This document shows, in pieces, positions 10,523 through 21,340 of a stretch of DNA of 64,000 nt; the first letter of the stretch is position 1, and every line of letters begins with the position of its first letter. The DNA lies in the NCBI GenBank assembly GCA_036873755.1, contig JAVTVY010019644.1, positions 16,699 through 80,698 on the forward strand. The letters are read 5' to 3'. Source of the stretch: Hanleya hanleyi (taxonomy: Eukaryota > Mollusca > Polyplacophora > Lepidopleurida > Hanleyidae). The notes beneath the pieces are model-generated. The model ran no database searches. It was not told where the DNA came from and saw only the letters and a list, made by a program, of their open reading frames with translations. A program made the translations under genes and the position numbers.

Positions 10523-11835
10523 ATGTCCTTGATCCACGCAGAGTCCTGTCCCTCCACCAACAGTGAATTTGATTTGTAGACCGTCCCGCCCACACAGACC
10601 AGTGCCGAACAAGGATTATGGGTGGAGCATCTCCCGCTCTCCAGCATCAACGCAACAGGGCCCATCGAGTTCACAATCAATAATGCGGATACGGCCTATG
10701 TGGATTTAGCCCATACATACTTGTATGTGAAAGCCAAGATCGTCAATGGAGATGGCTCCAGAATCGCCGACCAAGCAACGGTGGGCCCCACGAATCTCTG
10801 GCTGCACTCGATGTTTCAACAGGTGGATATATTTCTCAGCGACAAACTCATCAGTGACTCGACCAACACGTACCCTATCGAGCCTACATCGAGACGCTGT
10901 TGTCGCATGGGCGAGAGGCTAAAAAATCTCAACTGACAGCCGCTTTATTCTACCAGGACAAAGCCGAGCACATGGGCGCAGAGAACGACAATACGGGATA
11001 TAGCAAACGGAAGGCTTTGACAGCGAACGGCGTCGCGGTGGATCTCATGGGTCGACTGCACGCAGACATGTTCATGCAAGACCGATACCTCTTGAGCAAG
11101 ATCCCCATCAAAATCCGACTGATACGGGCGCCTCCGACCTTCGCCTTGATGGCCACTAACGTAGACGGGCATGCAGCTGACTATAAGATTGTCATCGAAG
11201 ACGCAGTCCTGTATGTCCGAAAAGTGAAACCGAATCCAGCCGTTCAATTGGGACACCTCAAAGCCTTGGAAACAAAACCAGCCCAGTACCCTATCCGACG
11301 TGTGCAAACCAAAGTGTTCTCTGTGTCTGCTGGAAATATGAGCGCCAACAAAGAAAACCTGTTCCTGGGGGAACTACCCAAGCGATTGATCCTGGCCTGT
11401 GTGGAAAATACCAGTTTCAGCGGAGCCTACCCAGAGAACCCGTTTGACTTTAAACATTTCGGCATCAATTTTGTGGCCCTACATGTGGATGGACAACAGG
11501 TCCCAGCCACGGCCTTAACACCGAACTTTGGGCGCGCGAATTTCATTCGAGCCTATCAGAGCCTGTTTACAGCCACCGGTCAAATCAACCAGGACGAAGG
11601 GAATATGATCAATCGGGAGGACTACGGGAACGGATACACGTTGTTCTGTTTCGATTTGACCCCCACCTTAGAGAACGACCACCAGCTGGCCCTCGCCAAG
11701 CAAGGCAATTTACGGTTGGAAATCCACTTTGCACGAGCCCTCCGGAGCACCGTCAATGTGATCTGCTACGCCGAGTTTGACAACATCATTCAAGTGGACA
11801 AAGCGCGCAACATCCTGTGTGACTTCTCCACCTAA
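10523..11835 (+). pseudogene. Major capsid protein (double jelly-roll, hexon-like), stop plus frameshift
   Basis: The ATG is at 10,523, four bases after the previous stop. A TAG at codon 19 (10,577-10,579) lies where element 2 reads Trp. Then VEHLPLSSINATGPIEFTI and LWLHSMFQQVDIFLSDKLI are read to about 10,875, where one C is missing relative to element 2, and the frame moves to the 10,900-11,835 segment (about 311 codons). That segment includes DLMGRLHADMFMQDRYLL, SFSGAYPENPFDFKHFGINF and FDLTPTLENDH near the end. Total span is about 437 codons, the usual Polinton capsid size. It would form the hexon-like shell. Not translatable as one chain as given. Confidence 0.9.
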
Positions 11836-11836
11836 C

Positions 11837-12309
11837 ATGGATACAGATCAGATAACCACCGTGCTGGAGAATGACCCAGAGACACGTATGGTGTTTCAAG
11901 GGGTGTTCGCCCGAGATGTGTTCCCATTAGACCGTATGTATCCTGTTGCTTACGTTCTCAACACGGACCCGATGGATCGGCCCGGTGAACATTGGGTGGG
12001 CGTGTACTTGACAGAACAGCAGGGCGAATACTTTGACCTGTACGGCCTGCCACCCCTCCATCCCGATTTAACAGACTTCATGGATCAAGGCACAGAGACG
12101 TGGTGTTGGAATACCAAAACGTTGCAAAGCCTGACAGTAGCGTGTGCGGACAATATTGCTTGTTTTACCTGTACCATCGATGCCGGGGAAGACCCTTATC
12201 TACCATCGTACAGATGTTTGACGAGTACCCCAAGGCCGAGGACCGCGATGTTCTCGTATATGACTGGGCCGCCCATCATTTCAATGTACAAGCCCCATTC
12301 TGGGCTTAA
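11837..12309 (+). pseudogene. Adenain-like cysteine protease (maturation protease), one frameshift
   Basis: It starts one base after the capsid stop. The first frame holds the active-site His in GEHWVGVYL (about residue 55) and the acidic residue in EYFDLYGLPP. A one-base loss near 12,134 then moves the frame, and the Gln/Cys motif VCGQYCLFYL is read in the next frame to the TAA at 12,307-12,309. The order His-Asp-Gln-Cys is that of adenovirus-type C5 proteases that cleave capsid precursors. The matching gene in element 2 is open across this point. Confidence 0.88.
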
Positions 12310-12420
12310 GTTCTTTCAATGTACAAGGCCCCTGTTCTGGGCTTAAGTTTACAAGCCCCCTGTTCTGGGCTTCAGTTCTTTCAATGTGCAAGCCCCCTGT
12401 TCTGGGCTTCAGTTTTCACG
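12275..12420 (+). repeat. Tandem micro-duplication of the protease 3' end
   Basis: The segment TTCAATGTACAAGCCCC...TTCTGGGCTTAAG, which contains the protease stop codon, is repeated about four times with small changes (starting near 12,279, 12,316, 12,349 and 12,377). The downstream copies are no longer coding. Element 2 carries two such copies (48,780-48,865), so the expansion continued after the elements diverged. Confidence 0.8.
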
Positions 12421-12447
12421 TGGTTGTTCTCACGTTGTTGTTGTTAC

Positions 12448-12830
12448 TGAATAAAAAACAAAATGAGATCTCACCAAAAAACCCTGTCTTGTGTGTTTTC
12501 TATATGAGCATAATGCATGAAACTGGCTTTGAACACCGTATTAGCCAATCAGTGGCCTAGAATGGAGCCAAAGGTAACCCATCCATGTCCAGAAAACATT
12601 ACCCGGGTGTACAAGAATCCGGATGTAGGCGCGGACGTAGGCAAAAGCATCCCAGTACCCGGATGTAGGCGCAGACGTGAGCGAAATTCTAGTAGCCGTC
12701 CATTGGTTCTTTTATCGATCGCTCATTGGCTCTTTTTTCTCGACCGCTGATTGGTCCAAATGGAACTGCCCATCCTTCCCAGGTTAATTTATAATCCCCT
12801 TTTGGGGTTCAAGCTCTGACTATCGATGCC
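12448..12830 (+). promoter_or_regulatory. Poly(A) signal followed by CCAAT-box cluster with TATA-like site
   Basis: AATAAA occurs at about 12,451, downstream of the protease. Then GCCAATCAG (about 12,544), CATTGGTTC (about 12,702), CATTGGCTC (about 12,724) and GATTGGTCC (about 12,750) form a run of CCAAT/ATTGG boxes. TTTATAATCC at about 12,789 is TATA-like. Element 2 keeps a related set (48,543-48,612). I infer a terminal promoter region of the element; direction and target are unknown. Confidence 0.45.
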
Positions 12831-12834
12831 GCAA

Positions 12835-13090
12835 CATTGTCTCCTCCGAACCTTGCCGAAAGGGAGACCTTGGACCTTTTGACCTGGATGTGACCTTTGA
12901 CCTTTTGACCCGACATGCATCCGCCCACTGCCGGTGATGACGCGTGCGCGCGCTGCGGCCGGGGCAGGCCGGGGCCGGGCCGAGAAACACCCCGGAGGTT
13001 GAACATACGGACGTCTAAGGGGAACATTGGAACTCTTCTGGGTTTGGAGGTAGTTTTAGTAAAACCGTCACAACCCACGTGACCTGCCCA
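12835..13090. repeat. Inner terminal-repeat segment of element 1 with AGGTCA-type half-sites
   Basis: It matches 56,670-56,970 of element 2 in the same order: TTGCCG.AAGG, clustered TGACCT/TTGACC half-sites (12,866-12,911), a GC-rich core (12,940-12,985), CGTCTAAGG and GGAACTCTTCTG. Clustered AGGTCA half-sites are typical nuclear-receptor binding signals; use by this element is inference. Confidence 0.7.
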
Positions 13091-13104
13091 GCAGAATGGA
13101 AACG

Positions 13105-13565
13105 ACACCCTAGTCTAACTCCCTCACATAGGCTTCACATGGATACCTCACTCGATCCCATCGGCCCACTAGTGGCCCACCTAGACCCCAACACGTCTAT
13201 TTCCATACCCTTTGTCCACTGCGCATGCGCAGAGTGACGATATTTCAACCCCGCACTCACCCCATCAGATGCCCCCTCACATAGGCTTCACATGGATACC
13301 TCACTCGATCCCATCGGCCCACTAGTGGCTCCCCTAGATCCCAAAACGTATATTTCCATACACTTTGTCTATTGCGCATGCGCGGAATGACGATATTCCT
13401 ACCCCACATCCATGCCATCGGTTGCCCCCTCACATAGGCTTCACATTGATACCTCACTCGACCCCATCGGACGATTAGTGGCCCACCTAGATCCCAAAAC
13501 GTCCACCCCTTATGGATCTATACACCCATAGCCAATGCAGTATAGGCCTATGGGCCTACCCAGGC
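13105..13565 (-). repeat. Inverted about 150-bp satellite array, right side of element 1
   Basis: Three units, in inverse orientation to those at 6.9-7.85 kb, are anchored on CTTCACATNGATACCTCACTC at about 13,131, 13,289 and 13,438. The last part (about 13,500-13,565) is the reverse complement of 7,131-7,196. This pair forms the recognisable terminal inverted repeat of the element. Confidence 0.85.
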
Positions 13566-13599
13566 CTCGGTGACTTTTTCCAAAAATTTCACCTTTTCG

Positions 13600-13860
13600 T
13601 GCCGGTGTAGCAATAATGGTTGTCCCACAGTACAGGTTGTCCGAAGGACAACCTGTACCTGGCAGTGGTTGTCCTGTCTGAAACTGGGTGTCCCCGGGAG
13701 GGGGACACCCAGTTTCAGGTATCAGTTGTCCATCGATATATTACTCTTGTACATGTTGTAATGCATTATATATTATATTATTTGCGCCCGGACAACTATT
13801 GATGGGGGACAACCTGTCTTATTACAACAGTGGCAATATTAGTTGTCCCTCATGACGTGC
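13600..13860. repeat. Perfect dyads and GTTGTCC/GGACAAC cluster, left group
   Basis: There are eight GTTGTCC or GGACAAC heptamers in about 240 bp. They include a dyad with 13-bp arms (13,630-13,642 and 13,646-13,658) and, next to it, an 18-bp perfect dyad (13,678-13,695 and 13,701-13,718). The 16.36-16.60 kb cluster carries the same heptamer. No coding sequence. Confidence 0.85.
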
Positions 13861-13939
13861 TGTCCATCGTATTATCAGACAATCTAGGTCACGATATAAA
13901 GGTGACAAATTTTCTGTAGCTCGGCAGCTGTCCCAAATG

Positions 13940-14020
13940 GTCCAGAGGAAAGAGGCGCGGTAATATGGAGGAGCGGGTTTCCAGTATGTTGTAGGTTCGA
14001 ATCCCATCTGCGCCATATTA
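13940..14020 (+). repeat. Possible tRNA-derived SINE fragment (B-box only)
   Basis: GTAGGTTCGAATCCCATCTGCGCC carries a good pol III B box (GGTTCGAATCC) with a T-arm-like context, but no matching A box or clover-leaf is clear upstream. It is best read as a decayed tRNA-derived SINE piece, not a tRNA gene. Confidence 0.35.
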
Positions 14021-16360
14021 TTTTTTATATACGATACATTTATCATGTTTTCCATTCTAGCCTTTCTATGGGTCATTTGTGGATTTATGAGGGCAGGTGG
14101 ACATTATATTTTGAAGTAATATTTTTGTTACATATATCTTAATTATCCTATTGTTTATATATTTGGTGTATTATTCGTCAATTTCTTCTAGTCACAATCA
14201 ACAGTGTTTTTGTTGAACTGATGACTATGACAACATATTTCGCTCTTAAAATAATCGACGTAGGCCTGCACAATAAGGTGGAGGCTAACTAGAACAATTC
14301 TGATTTTGACATACATGTAGACACTGAAGGAAAAGATATTGCGGAATTTTGTATTGCAGGTTAATCCGAGGGTTTTGAATCCGAATTTGCTTGCTTCCAG
14401 ACAAATTTAACATGACAAATTTAACATATTGAAACATCAGAACTGCCAAGTAACCCTAATGACGAAGTCACTTGAGCATTTGGTGTTGATCTCTGCCCGG
14501 GTAGGAATGCCGTTCCCCCCCCCCGTCTCTCTTCACCTCATAGCATTTTATTTCTAGGCTGCGTGAAACGACACTTTCTGCAAGAAATATTTAGCCTTTA
14601 AGAAGGAAATCAGTAACGATGAATTTTTTAGCATACTGGACCTCCATTTCCCTGAATACCGATATGTTTAACCATTTCGGTTAGGAGGTGTAACTTGACA
14701 AGATAATGCAATACTATTAACAATGGTCTCTCTGATGGCGTCACAGTGACTGAAGGTAGTTTTAAATCTATTTTAGCCAATTATCATTATAATTAATTTC
14801 TCCGTTATACTGTCGGAAACTAATAAATATGATACATATAAGCCCTTTAATCGAAAAAGAAATCAAAAGGATTAAAAAATATATATATAATGTCACTTCA
14901 GAGAACCCTCATGACCGCGATTTCGAATTTACTCATGCTGCTCTGCATCTATATATGATTACGTCAATGGAATCAAATCTGAGAGAGTGAAGTTAGGATT
15001 TGGGGGCTAGGGCTAAATAACGTTTTCACAATATTAGTTCATCCCCTTACACACATTTGCACGTGACCGTTTACATATCCTTAGATATATCTGTCGAGAT
15101 TTAACATTCAGGCACCCGCTAAATATTTTTCTTACCCCTTGAAACTTACCACACTATACCCGAGGGTCAAGCTCCATCAGAAAATGTAGTAAAAATCCAA
15201 GATGGCTGCTGTGATGACGTCACAGTGACGTCATTTTCAAAAACGGCATTTTAGTATGTCAGTTCTTAACAATCACTGCGTGATAAATTTGTAGATGTGA
15301 AATCAAATAGTTTTCCCCACTTTTCCTTGAAGAAAAGCAGAAATTCTGAAGAAAAATGAAGAAAACATTACTTTTCATATACACAAATGACCGCCATTTT
15401 GAATGTAACCATGATTTTTTGCTCATTGGGTCATGCAAATAGGCTCAAAATGACCCAAATATGATAAGCTACAAAGTCACGGAGTGTCCGCTTTCAAGTA
15501 TTTGGCGTTCCGGATACAGGATAGAAATTTTGGTACATGGGCCATAATGCCTCCCCCCCCCCCCGGTAGGTTGTGTCGTAGGTTGTGTCTTAGCCGTATT
15601 TCTTATAAATTATTGTCTTTTCCTGTATTAGAGTGCCAAACAGGGGTTTTTTCCGGAAAAATTGCATGAACGCGAAATTGGAAAAATCTGATTGAAAAAC
15701 TCGGCCCAAACATTCAGATGCGAATTTTGAATTTGATTACGTCATTGTGATTGACGTAATCAAACAGACTGTTTCATATATAGTGTGCGCTCTTTCAGCT
15801 CCTTAGCTTAGTAGATATTAAAACTATTTATATGGGTGAGTACAAAGAGAACAAGAGAGCTGAAACTTTCTGACCTTTCCGAGAATCGTTTTTGCCGTCA
15901 CTTTGAGACTATCTGCATAATCCTATGTGCAAGGGATCATGGGGAAATGAGGGCCACAAAGTATCCCTAGAAAATTGTGTTTTCGGTCATTTCTGTTATT
16001 TTTTTCGTATTTTTCTAGCCTAAAAAAGAATAAAGGTTCTTTATTTTGCCAAAACTAATTATTTTCTGTCATATTAATTAGTTTTTTGAGATAAAATATC
16101 GAATAATTCGAAATTCGATAACTTCACTGTGACGTCATGATGGCGGCCATCTTGAATTATTTTCCATTCCATTATAGAGTTTGACTCAAATATATGGTAT
16201 GGAAAGTTTCAGCCCTCTACCCCAAGAGGTAACGAAAATAAATAGGGCGTCGAAATGCCCCAACTCTCCATCCTCAGGCGGGGTCAGCCTCCAAAGCACC
16301 CAGACCTGGTGGGGGTTAAAATGCTTTTATTGGGCCACTTTACATGCTGAGGCCTGATAC
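14021..16360. other. No gene seen; AT-rich repeat-derived DNA
   Basis: No supported coding frame. 15,380-15,500 is the inverse of a repeat found twice at 42.2-42.8 kb (GGCGGCCAT, GGCTCAAAATGACCC motifs). Short C-runs (14,515 and 15,553) and several GACGTCA sites (about 15,215 and 16,130) are present. Confidence 0.6.
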
Positions 16361-16600
16361 TGGACAACTATTCCTAGACGACGGACAACCCTTAATACGA
16401 CTTAGTTATAATCGCCATAAAACCTGGACAACCACTTCTATCGCCGGACAACGTATCCCGGGATATAGTTGTCCATGGACAACCTGTACTAGTAGCAGTT
16501 GTCCCTGGACAACTCACAACGGTATATGTTGTCCATGGACAATCTGTCCCAGTAGTGGTTGTCCGACGGACAACCACTAATCAGGACAACGTTCACCTTC
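16360..16600. repeat. 30-bp phased array of GTTGTCC..GGACAAC dyads
   Basis: Dyads GTTGTCCNNGGACAAC start at 16,468, 16,498, 16,528 (one mismatch) and 16,558, exactly 30 bp apart (the last has one extra spacer base). Single GGACAAC copies lie at 16,362, 16,383, 16,426, 16,446 and 16,584. It looks like a repeated protein-binding operator or a transposon subterminal array. Apparent frames across it are repeat artefacts. Confidence 0.85.
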
Positions 16601-16604
16601 ACAC

Positions 16605-17225
16605 CGGGACACTTCCTATCATGTTTGCCTTGACGAGACTAAGAAAACAAATCCAAACAACCATACCGCAAATGTCTAGAAGTAGGTTTCCCAGTGGGGC
16701 AAACATTGGTCCTATACCCCTAGTATGGGACTATATGGGTCTCCCTGAACTTTTTCCAAAAATTTCAACGATTCGCTCCGCGACACTTCCTATCATGTTT
16801 GTCTTGACGAGACTAAGAAAACGAGACCCCACAACCTATACCGCAAATGTCGAGAAGTAGGTTTCCCAGGATGATCCTATACCCCCATACCCCATATAGG
16901 CATTTTCCCGTAATTTAGGATAAAGTCCGTGTTCCGTATTTTTTCAGGAAAAATTTGACATACAACCACCCTGGAACTAGGGGGAGATAACTCTATTGAT
17001 AGGCAAGCCCCGTTAAGCCCGGGGACCAATATTAGCCCTTTTGGCTAGGGTTGATAGGTATTTTATTTTCCCCTATTTTAGGAGTAAAGTCCGTGTTCCG
17101 CTTTTTTTCTGGAGAAAGTTTTACATGCACTGGATGCCCCTTCACATAGGCTTCACATTGATACCTCATACAACTCCATCGGCCCATTAGGGGCTCCCCT
17201 AGATCCCAAAACGTCTATTTCCATA
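16605..17225. repeat. Polinton terminal-repeat debris
   Basis: A CACTTCCTATCATGTTTG...GAAGTAGGTTTCCCA segment is present twice (16,608-16,694 and 16,784-16,870). AAAGTCCGTGTTCCG occurs twice (about 16,923 and 17,088), and GCCCCGTTAAGCCCGGGGA matches ends of element 2. One satellite unit sits at 17,135-17,215. No gene. Confidence 0.65.
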
Positions 17226-17239
17226 CCCTTTTCCCACAA

Positions 17240-17445
17240 TTCCATGGCGTTCACCTTCGGGTCTTTCCGGTCAACGTATTCGCCATTTTTCCACAATGGC
17301 GTTCACCTTGGGGTCTTTCCGGTCAACGTATCCGCCATTTTCCCACAATGGCGGTACCCTTGGGGTCTTTCTGGTCAACGTATCCGCCATTTTCCCACAA
17401 TGGCGGTCACCTTCGGGTTTTTCCGGTCAACTCCGGTACTGTCAC
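17240..17445 (+). repeat. 52-bp tandem repeat, four copies
   Basis: The unit CCACAATGGCGGTCACCTTC...GGTCTTTCCGGTCAACGTATCCG recurs at 52-bp steps (ATGGCG at 17,244, 17,296, 17,348 and 17,400). The overlapping frames here are products of the repeat. A CCGGAAGTGACGTCA motif follows at 17,608-17,622. Confidence 0.85.
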
Positions 17446-18049
17446 CTCCATTGTCCACCGCCATTACATCTTCACGGACAGCCTCTTCGGTATTCCCCAC
17501 ACACCGCCATTACATCTCTCCGTACGCCATTTTGGGGAAAAACCCCAGTACATGACAGACACAGACAAGTCTAGACATGTCCAAAGGTCACGCCCCATTC
17601 ACCCAAACCGGAAGTGACGTCATTTTTACATCCGGGTGAAATGAGGTCGGATCCATGTTTTGTCTACTACTCCTATGTCAGGAGGAAAAACAAGCCTTTC
17701 GAGCAGACTTTCCGGTTTGTTTGTTGCTGGGTTTTTTTCATTCGTCCTATTCTCTCTGGAAAATTACACAATGAATTAGGAATAATTATCCGATGTGAAA
17801 TAAAGTAATTGTGGGCACTTTATGAGTAAACAGGCAAAATGTTTGAAGGAAACAGAGAACCGTAACTTTTCGGTAACTACCTCAAGGCCGCCAGTTAGAA
17901 ATTGCCAATGGTCCTCTGCTCGCTTGGATATGCGAATTGGCTAAGAATGGCCCCAACATGCAGTAAAATCACACATTGACAGCTCCAGGTTGACAAATTT
18001 GGTAGAAGTGGGCTTTAATGCTATAGGTGTATTTCCATACTCTGTAACT

Positions 18050-21000
18050 ATGATATTATGGTGGCTGATAGCTGCCATCGCATTCGCGCCCTCGCGACCT
18101 GTAAATTTGCAAAAATTGTAGGGGCGCGAGTGGCTCAATACTGCCATGATCGCGCGTTCGCGGGGTCGCGATTGCGAGAATGCGCGAACACGCGAACGGC
18201 GACTGGTGCTCGTTCGCGCGCGAATGGTACCGTTAGCGTGTCGCGCGATCGCGCCCTTAAAAAGGGCGAGATCGCGCGACACGCGAACGAGCGCCATTCG
18301 CGCGCGAACGAGCACCATTCGCGCGTTCGCGTGTCGCGCGATCGCGCCCTCTTTGAAGGCGCGATTGCGCGAACACGAGAAGACGCGAATGGTGCTCGTT
18401 CGCGCGCGAATGGTGCTCGTTCGCGTGTTCGCGCTATCTCGCAATCGCGACCCCGCGAATGCGCGAACGGTACCGTTCGCGCGTTCGCGTGTCGCGCGAT
18501 CGCGGGGTCGAGATTGCGAGATAGCGCGAACACGCGAACGGGCACCATTCGCGCGTTCGCGCCTTCCGGTTCAGTGTTTGCGCATGTGCGGAAATTATGC
18601 CCAGGGACCATCTCAAGCAGACTATGTGTATTGAATCTTGGAACTACAAAATTAGATTATTGTGTTACGTTAACGTTATTAGCCTATATTTCAGCTCACA
18701 ATAATCAAATATGTGCGCGACAGATGCTAGGTCCGTGTAACCTTGCACAATTCAATTTTCGTTTTTCGTTTTTGGTTTCTCAAAATCAAAAATTGAAATT
18801 TGACCGTCAATTTTCAATTTTTGATTCTGGGATTGCAAAAACAAAAAACGAAAATTCATATTTGACAGTCAATTTTCAATCGACTTGTCCGTTTTTCGTT
18901 TTTTGATTTTAACTTTGACGTATCAATGTGAAGTTCGCACGTGGACGGGTTATGATGTCACTTCCGGTACGCCGAGTAGAATAGAAAACGCAAATCGTGT
19001 CGTATAAGAGGTGTGGATCGTGAGAGGCATGTGGCCCACCAGGCCATCCTCGGAAGCCAGTGTATTGATCGATTTGTTAGGGTATCTATACATTGCCTTG
19101 GTTAGTTGCCAACGGTAGTTCTGTATAAAAAAAATCAAGGGGTATTCTCTAAATCAAACCAATTATTGAACAGTCTCAGCTAGCTCATTACGACAGTCCA
19201 CTAACTGCACTTTGATGTCAGGCTGAAATCGACATAGTGAGTCAAAGCAAAAACCGTCGGCTTGGGATACCGACATGCTAATTCAAAATAACCTCTGGGG
19301 ATGAAATGTTCGAGATTGAAGCAACGACCCAAGAACTCTCTCGAATCACCAAAAATGTCCAGGTAAACCCTGTGCGAGGATTCACGATTTACCTGGACTT
19401 GTGAAGATGCACCAGACAGGTCTGGATAGGTAGCATCCCGCTGTTCTCATTGGCTATTGACATTGAGGCCTGAGCCAATCAGGACGCAGTCTTAGATTTT
19501 CTCATTTCTAAAAATAGATGTTTAGAGAGCTACAAAAGCGAACAGCATTCATGCACACAACCGCTATTTGTTATTGATTTGAAATATAGTATTTATACAG
19601 ATACCAACAAAGATGTAATATCAATAAGAGTAAGCATCGCGGTGATGGGCCGCGAAATCCGCATAGGGCAAGAAACCACCATTTCAAACAAGCACACAAT
19701 CGCCACGTTTGATGCCAGACGTCTGAATGCTTCAGGTCCAATCTCCATTCTCTATTTTTGGGACCTGGATCGTTGGAGCGTTCAGATGCCCGTCAACGTT
19801 CAGCGTCAAAAACGTTTCAACGCTTTAAGTGCGGGTGTCAAACGCTTCAATGCATCGACGCGGGAAGTTCCTTTGGGGGTTATGATTAGGGTACCCACGT
19901 ATTTATTATACCACCCTACTTTAATGAAACTACCGTGTGTATCACCTCGGTTGTTCTCAATATAATGCATCACACCTGCTGCACGAACGCCTACTCGCTT
20001 CTGCACATGCGCAGTTGGCCCATTATAATCTAGGTCGAATGCCTGGCTCCAGAGATCTATAGTGTAATGAACCTCTCAAATCTTTCCCCCTACTGGTTTT
20101 CCATATTATGCTCCACACTTGCTTAAACAATCCGATTTGCGCTTTCCATACTACTCCGCGGACCGAAAGTGACATCATAAGCCTTGCGCGTGTGCAGTTA
20201 ACATTGACGCGTCAAAGTTAAAATAAAAAGAACGAAAAACGGACAAGTCAAGGCAATTTTCAATATTTGATTTTCGTTTTTGCGCGAGATAAAACGAAAA
20301 AGGAAATTCGAAAATTGAAAGTCAAATTTCAATTTCTGATTTTGAGAAACCGAAAACGAAAAACGAAAATTGAAAATTGACGGTCAAATTTCAATTTTTG
20401 AATTTGAGAAACCAAAAGCAAAAAAACGGAAATTGAATTGTGCAAGGTTTCGATGACCGAAATACGGCGGACTACGTCGCCGGCAATGCGGATTTTGATT
20501 TTCTTAGAGAAATAAAGTCAAACAATGTGTATAAAACTGCAATTTCATATATATGATAGGCCTACATACAGTAAGCAAAACTACACGTCTGATTATTGAT
20601 CAGAATATAGGCTATCAATCTAATCCCAATGTAATATTAAAAACAAACAATTTCAATTGTTCTGTTTTGAGATGGTCCCTGAACATGCGCAAACACTTTT
20701 TGAACAGGAAGGCGCGAACGCGCGAATGGTACCGTTCGCGTGTCGCGCGATCGCGCCCTTCAAGAGGGCGCGATTGCGCGAACACGCGAACACGCGAACG
20801 GTACCGTTCGCGCGCGACTGGTGCTCGTTCGCGTGTTCGCGTGATCTCGCAATCGCGACCCCGCGAACGCGCGAACGGTACCGTTCGCGTGTTCGCGTGT
20901 CGCGCGATCGCGCCCTTCAAGAGGGCGCGATTGCGAGAACACGCGAACACGCGAACGAGCACCAGTCGCGCGCGAACGGAGGGCGCGATCGCGCGACACG

Positions 21001-21285
21001 CGCCCTCTTGAAAGGCGCGATCGCGCGACACACGAACACGCGAACGGTACCGTTCGCGCGTTCGCGCGTTCGCGGGGTCGCGATTGCGAGATCACGCGAA
21101 CACGCGAACGAGCACCAGTCGCGCGCGAACGGTGCTCGTTCGCGAGTTCGCGCATTCTCGCAATCGCGACCCCGCGAACGCGCGAACATGGCAGTATTGA
21201 GCCACTCGCGCCCCTACAATTTTTGCAAATTTACAGGTCTCGAGGGCGCGAATGCGATGGCAGCTATCAGCCACCATATGATATA
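18050..21285 (+). mobile_element. Foldback-like TIR transposon copy E1 (18,058-21,277) with 8-bp target duplication
   Basis: The ends are ATGGTGGCTGATAGCTGCC (from 18,058) and its reverse complement (to 21,277). Flanking octamers are ATGATATT (18,050-18,057) and ATGATATA (21,278-21,285). Each terminal arm is about 0.6-0.8 kb of GC-rich sequence made of TCGCGCGA, GTTCGCG and GGTACCGTTCGCG motifs that can fold on themselves many times. The interior (18,730-20,457) is bordered by a second inverted repeat. No transposase is visible, so it is non-autonomous; an 8-bp duplication fits hAT-type integration among others. The intact flank at about 44,380-44,440 shows the empty site. Confidence 0.85.
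18730..20457 (+). mobile_element. Inner TIR unit N1 within E1
   Basis: It starts GGTCCGTGTAACCTTGCAC, followed by AT-rich sequence built from TTTCAATTTTTGATTTTGAG-like words, and ends with the decayed complement GTGCAAGG...GACC. About 290 bp of each end is inversely repeated, with TGATGTCACTTCCGG at 18,953-18,967 on the left and AAAGTGACATCA on the right. No target duplication is seen for this copy. No coding sequence; frames such as 19,579-19,965 are not supported. Confidence 0.65.
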
Positions 21286-21340
21286 GCAAAGAAAGACAGA
21301 ATCAGTTTCAGAATTTATTAAGCTGTCTGACCTAATTCTT
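21278..21340. other. 63-bp host spacer between E1 and E2
   Basis: This spacer (AGCAAAGAAAGACAGAATCA onward) matches the uninterrupted flank upstream of protease gene B (about 44,386-44,440). It therefore marks ancestral sequence split by two insertions. Confidence 0.8.

Larger units (their letters stand above)
6870..13570 (+). mobile_element. Polinton/Maverick element 1, internally deleted (capsid half only)
   Basis: A plus-strand capsid/maturation gene block (8,204-12,309) lies between inverted satellite-rich ends: 7,131-7,196 is the reverse complement of about 13,500-13,565, and the 6.97-7.8 kb repeat units reappear inverted at 13.1-13.5 kb. 12,835-13,090 matches the inner terminal repeat of element 2 (about 56,670-56,970). 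No integrase, ATPase or polymerase remains. The left junction (about 8,203) fuses terminal-repeat sequence into the middle of the first gene, which indicates a deletion of the integrase half. The outermost ends are not defined; related debris continues to about 17.6 kb. Confidence 0.85.

Noticed and set aside
18058..18906. Long Arg/Ala-rich open frames in the GC-rich arms (also 20.5-22.1 and 24.2-24.9 kb)
   Set aside because: The frames exist on both strands and in several phases because the words lack stop codons; the amino acid pattern follows the repeat, and no start context or homology is seen.
19579..19965. 128-codon frame within N1
   Set aside because: The inverted copy in N2 does not keep it open, so there is no sign of selection on the protein.
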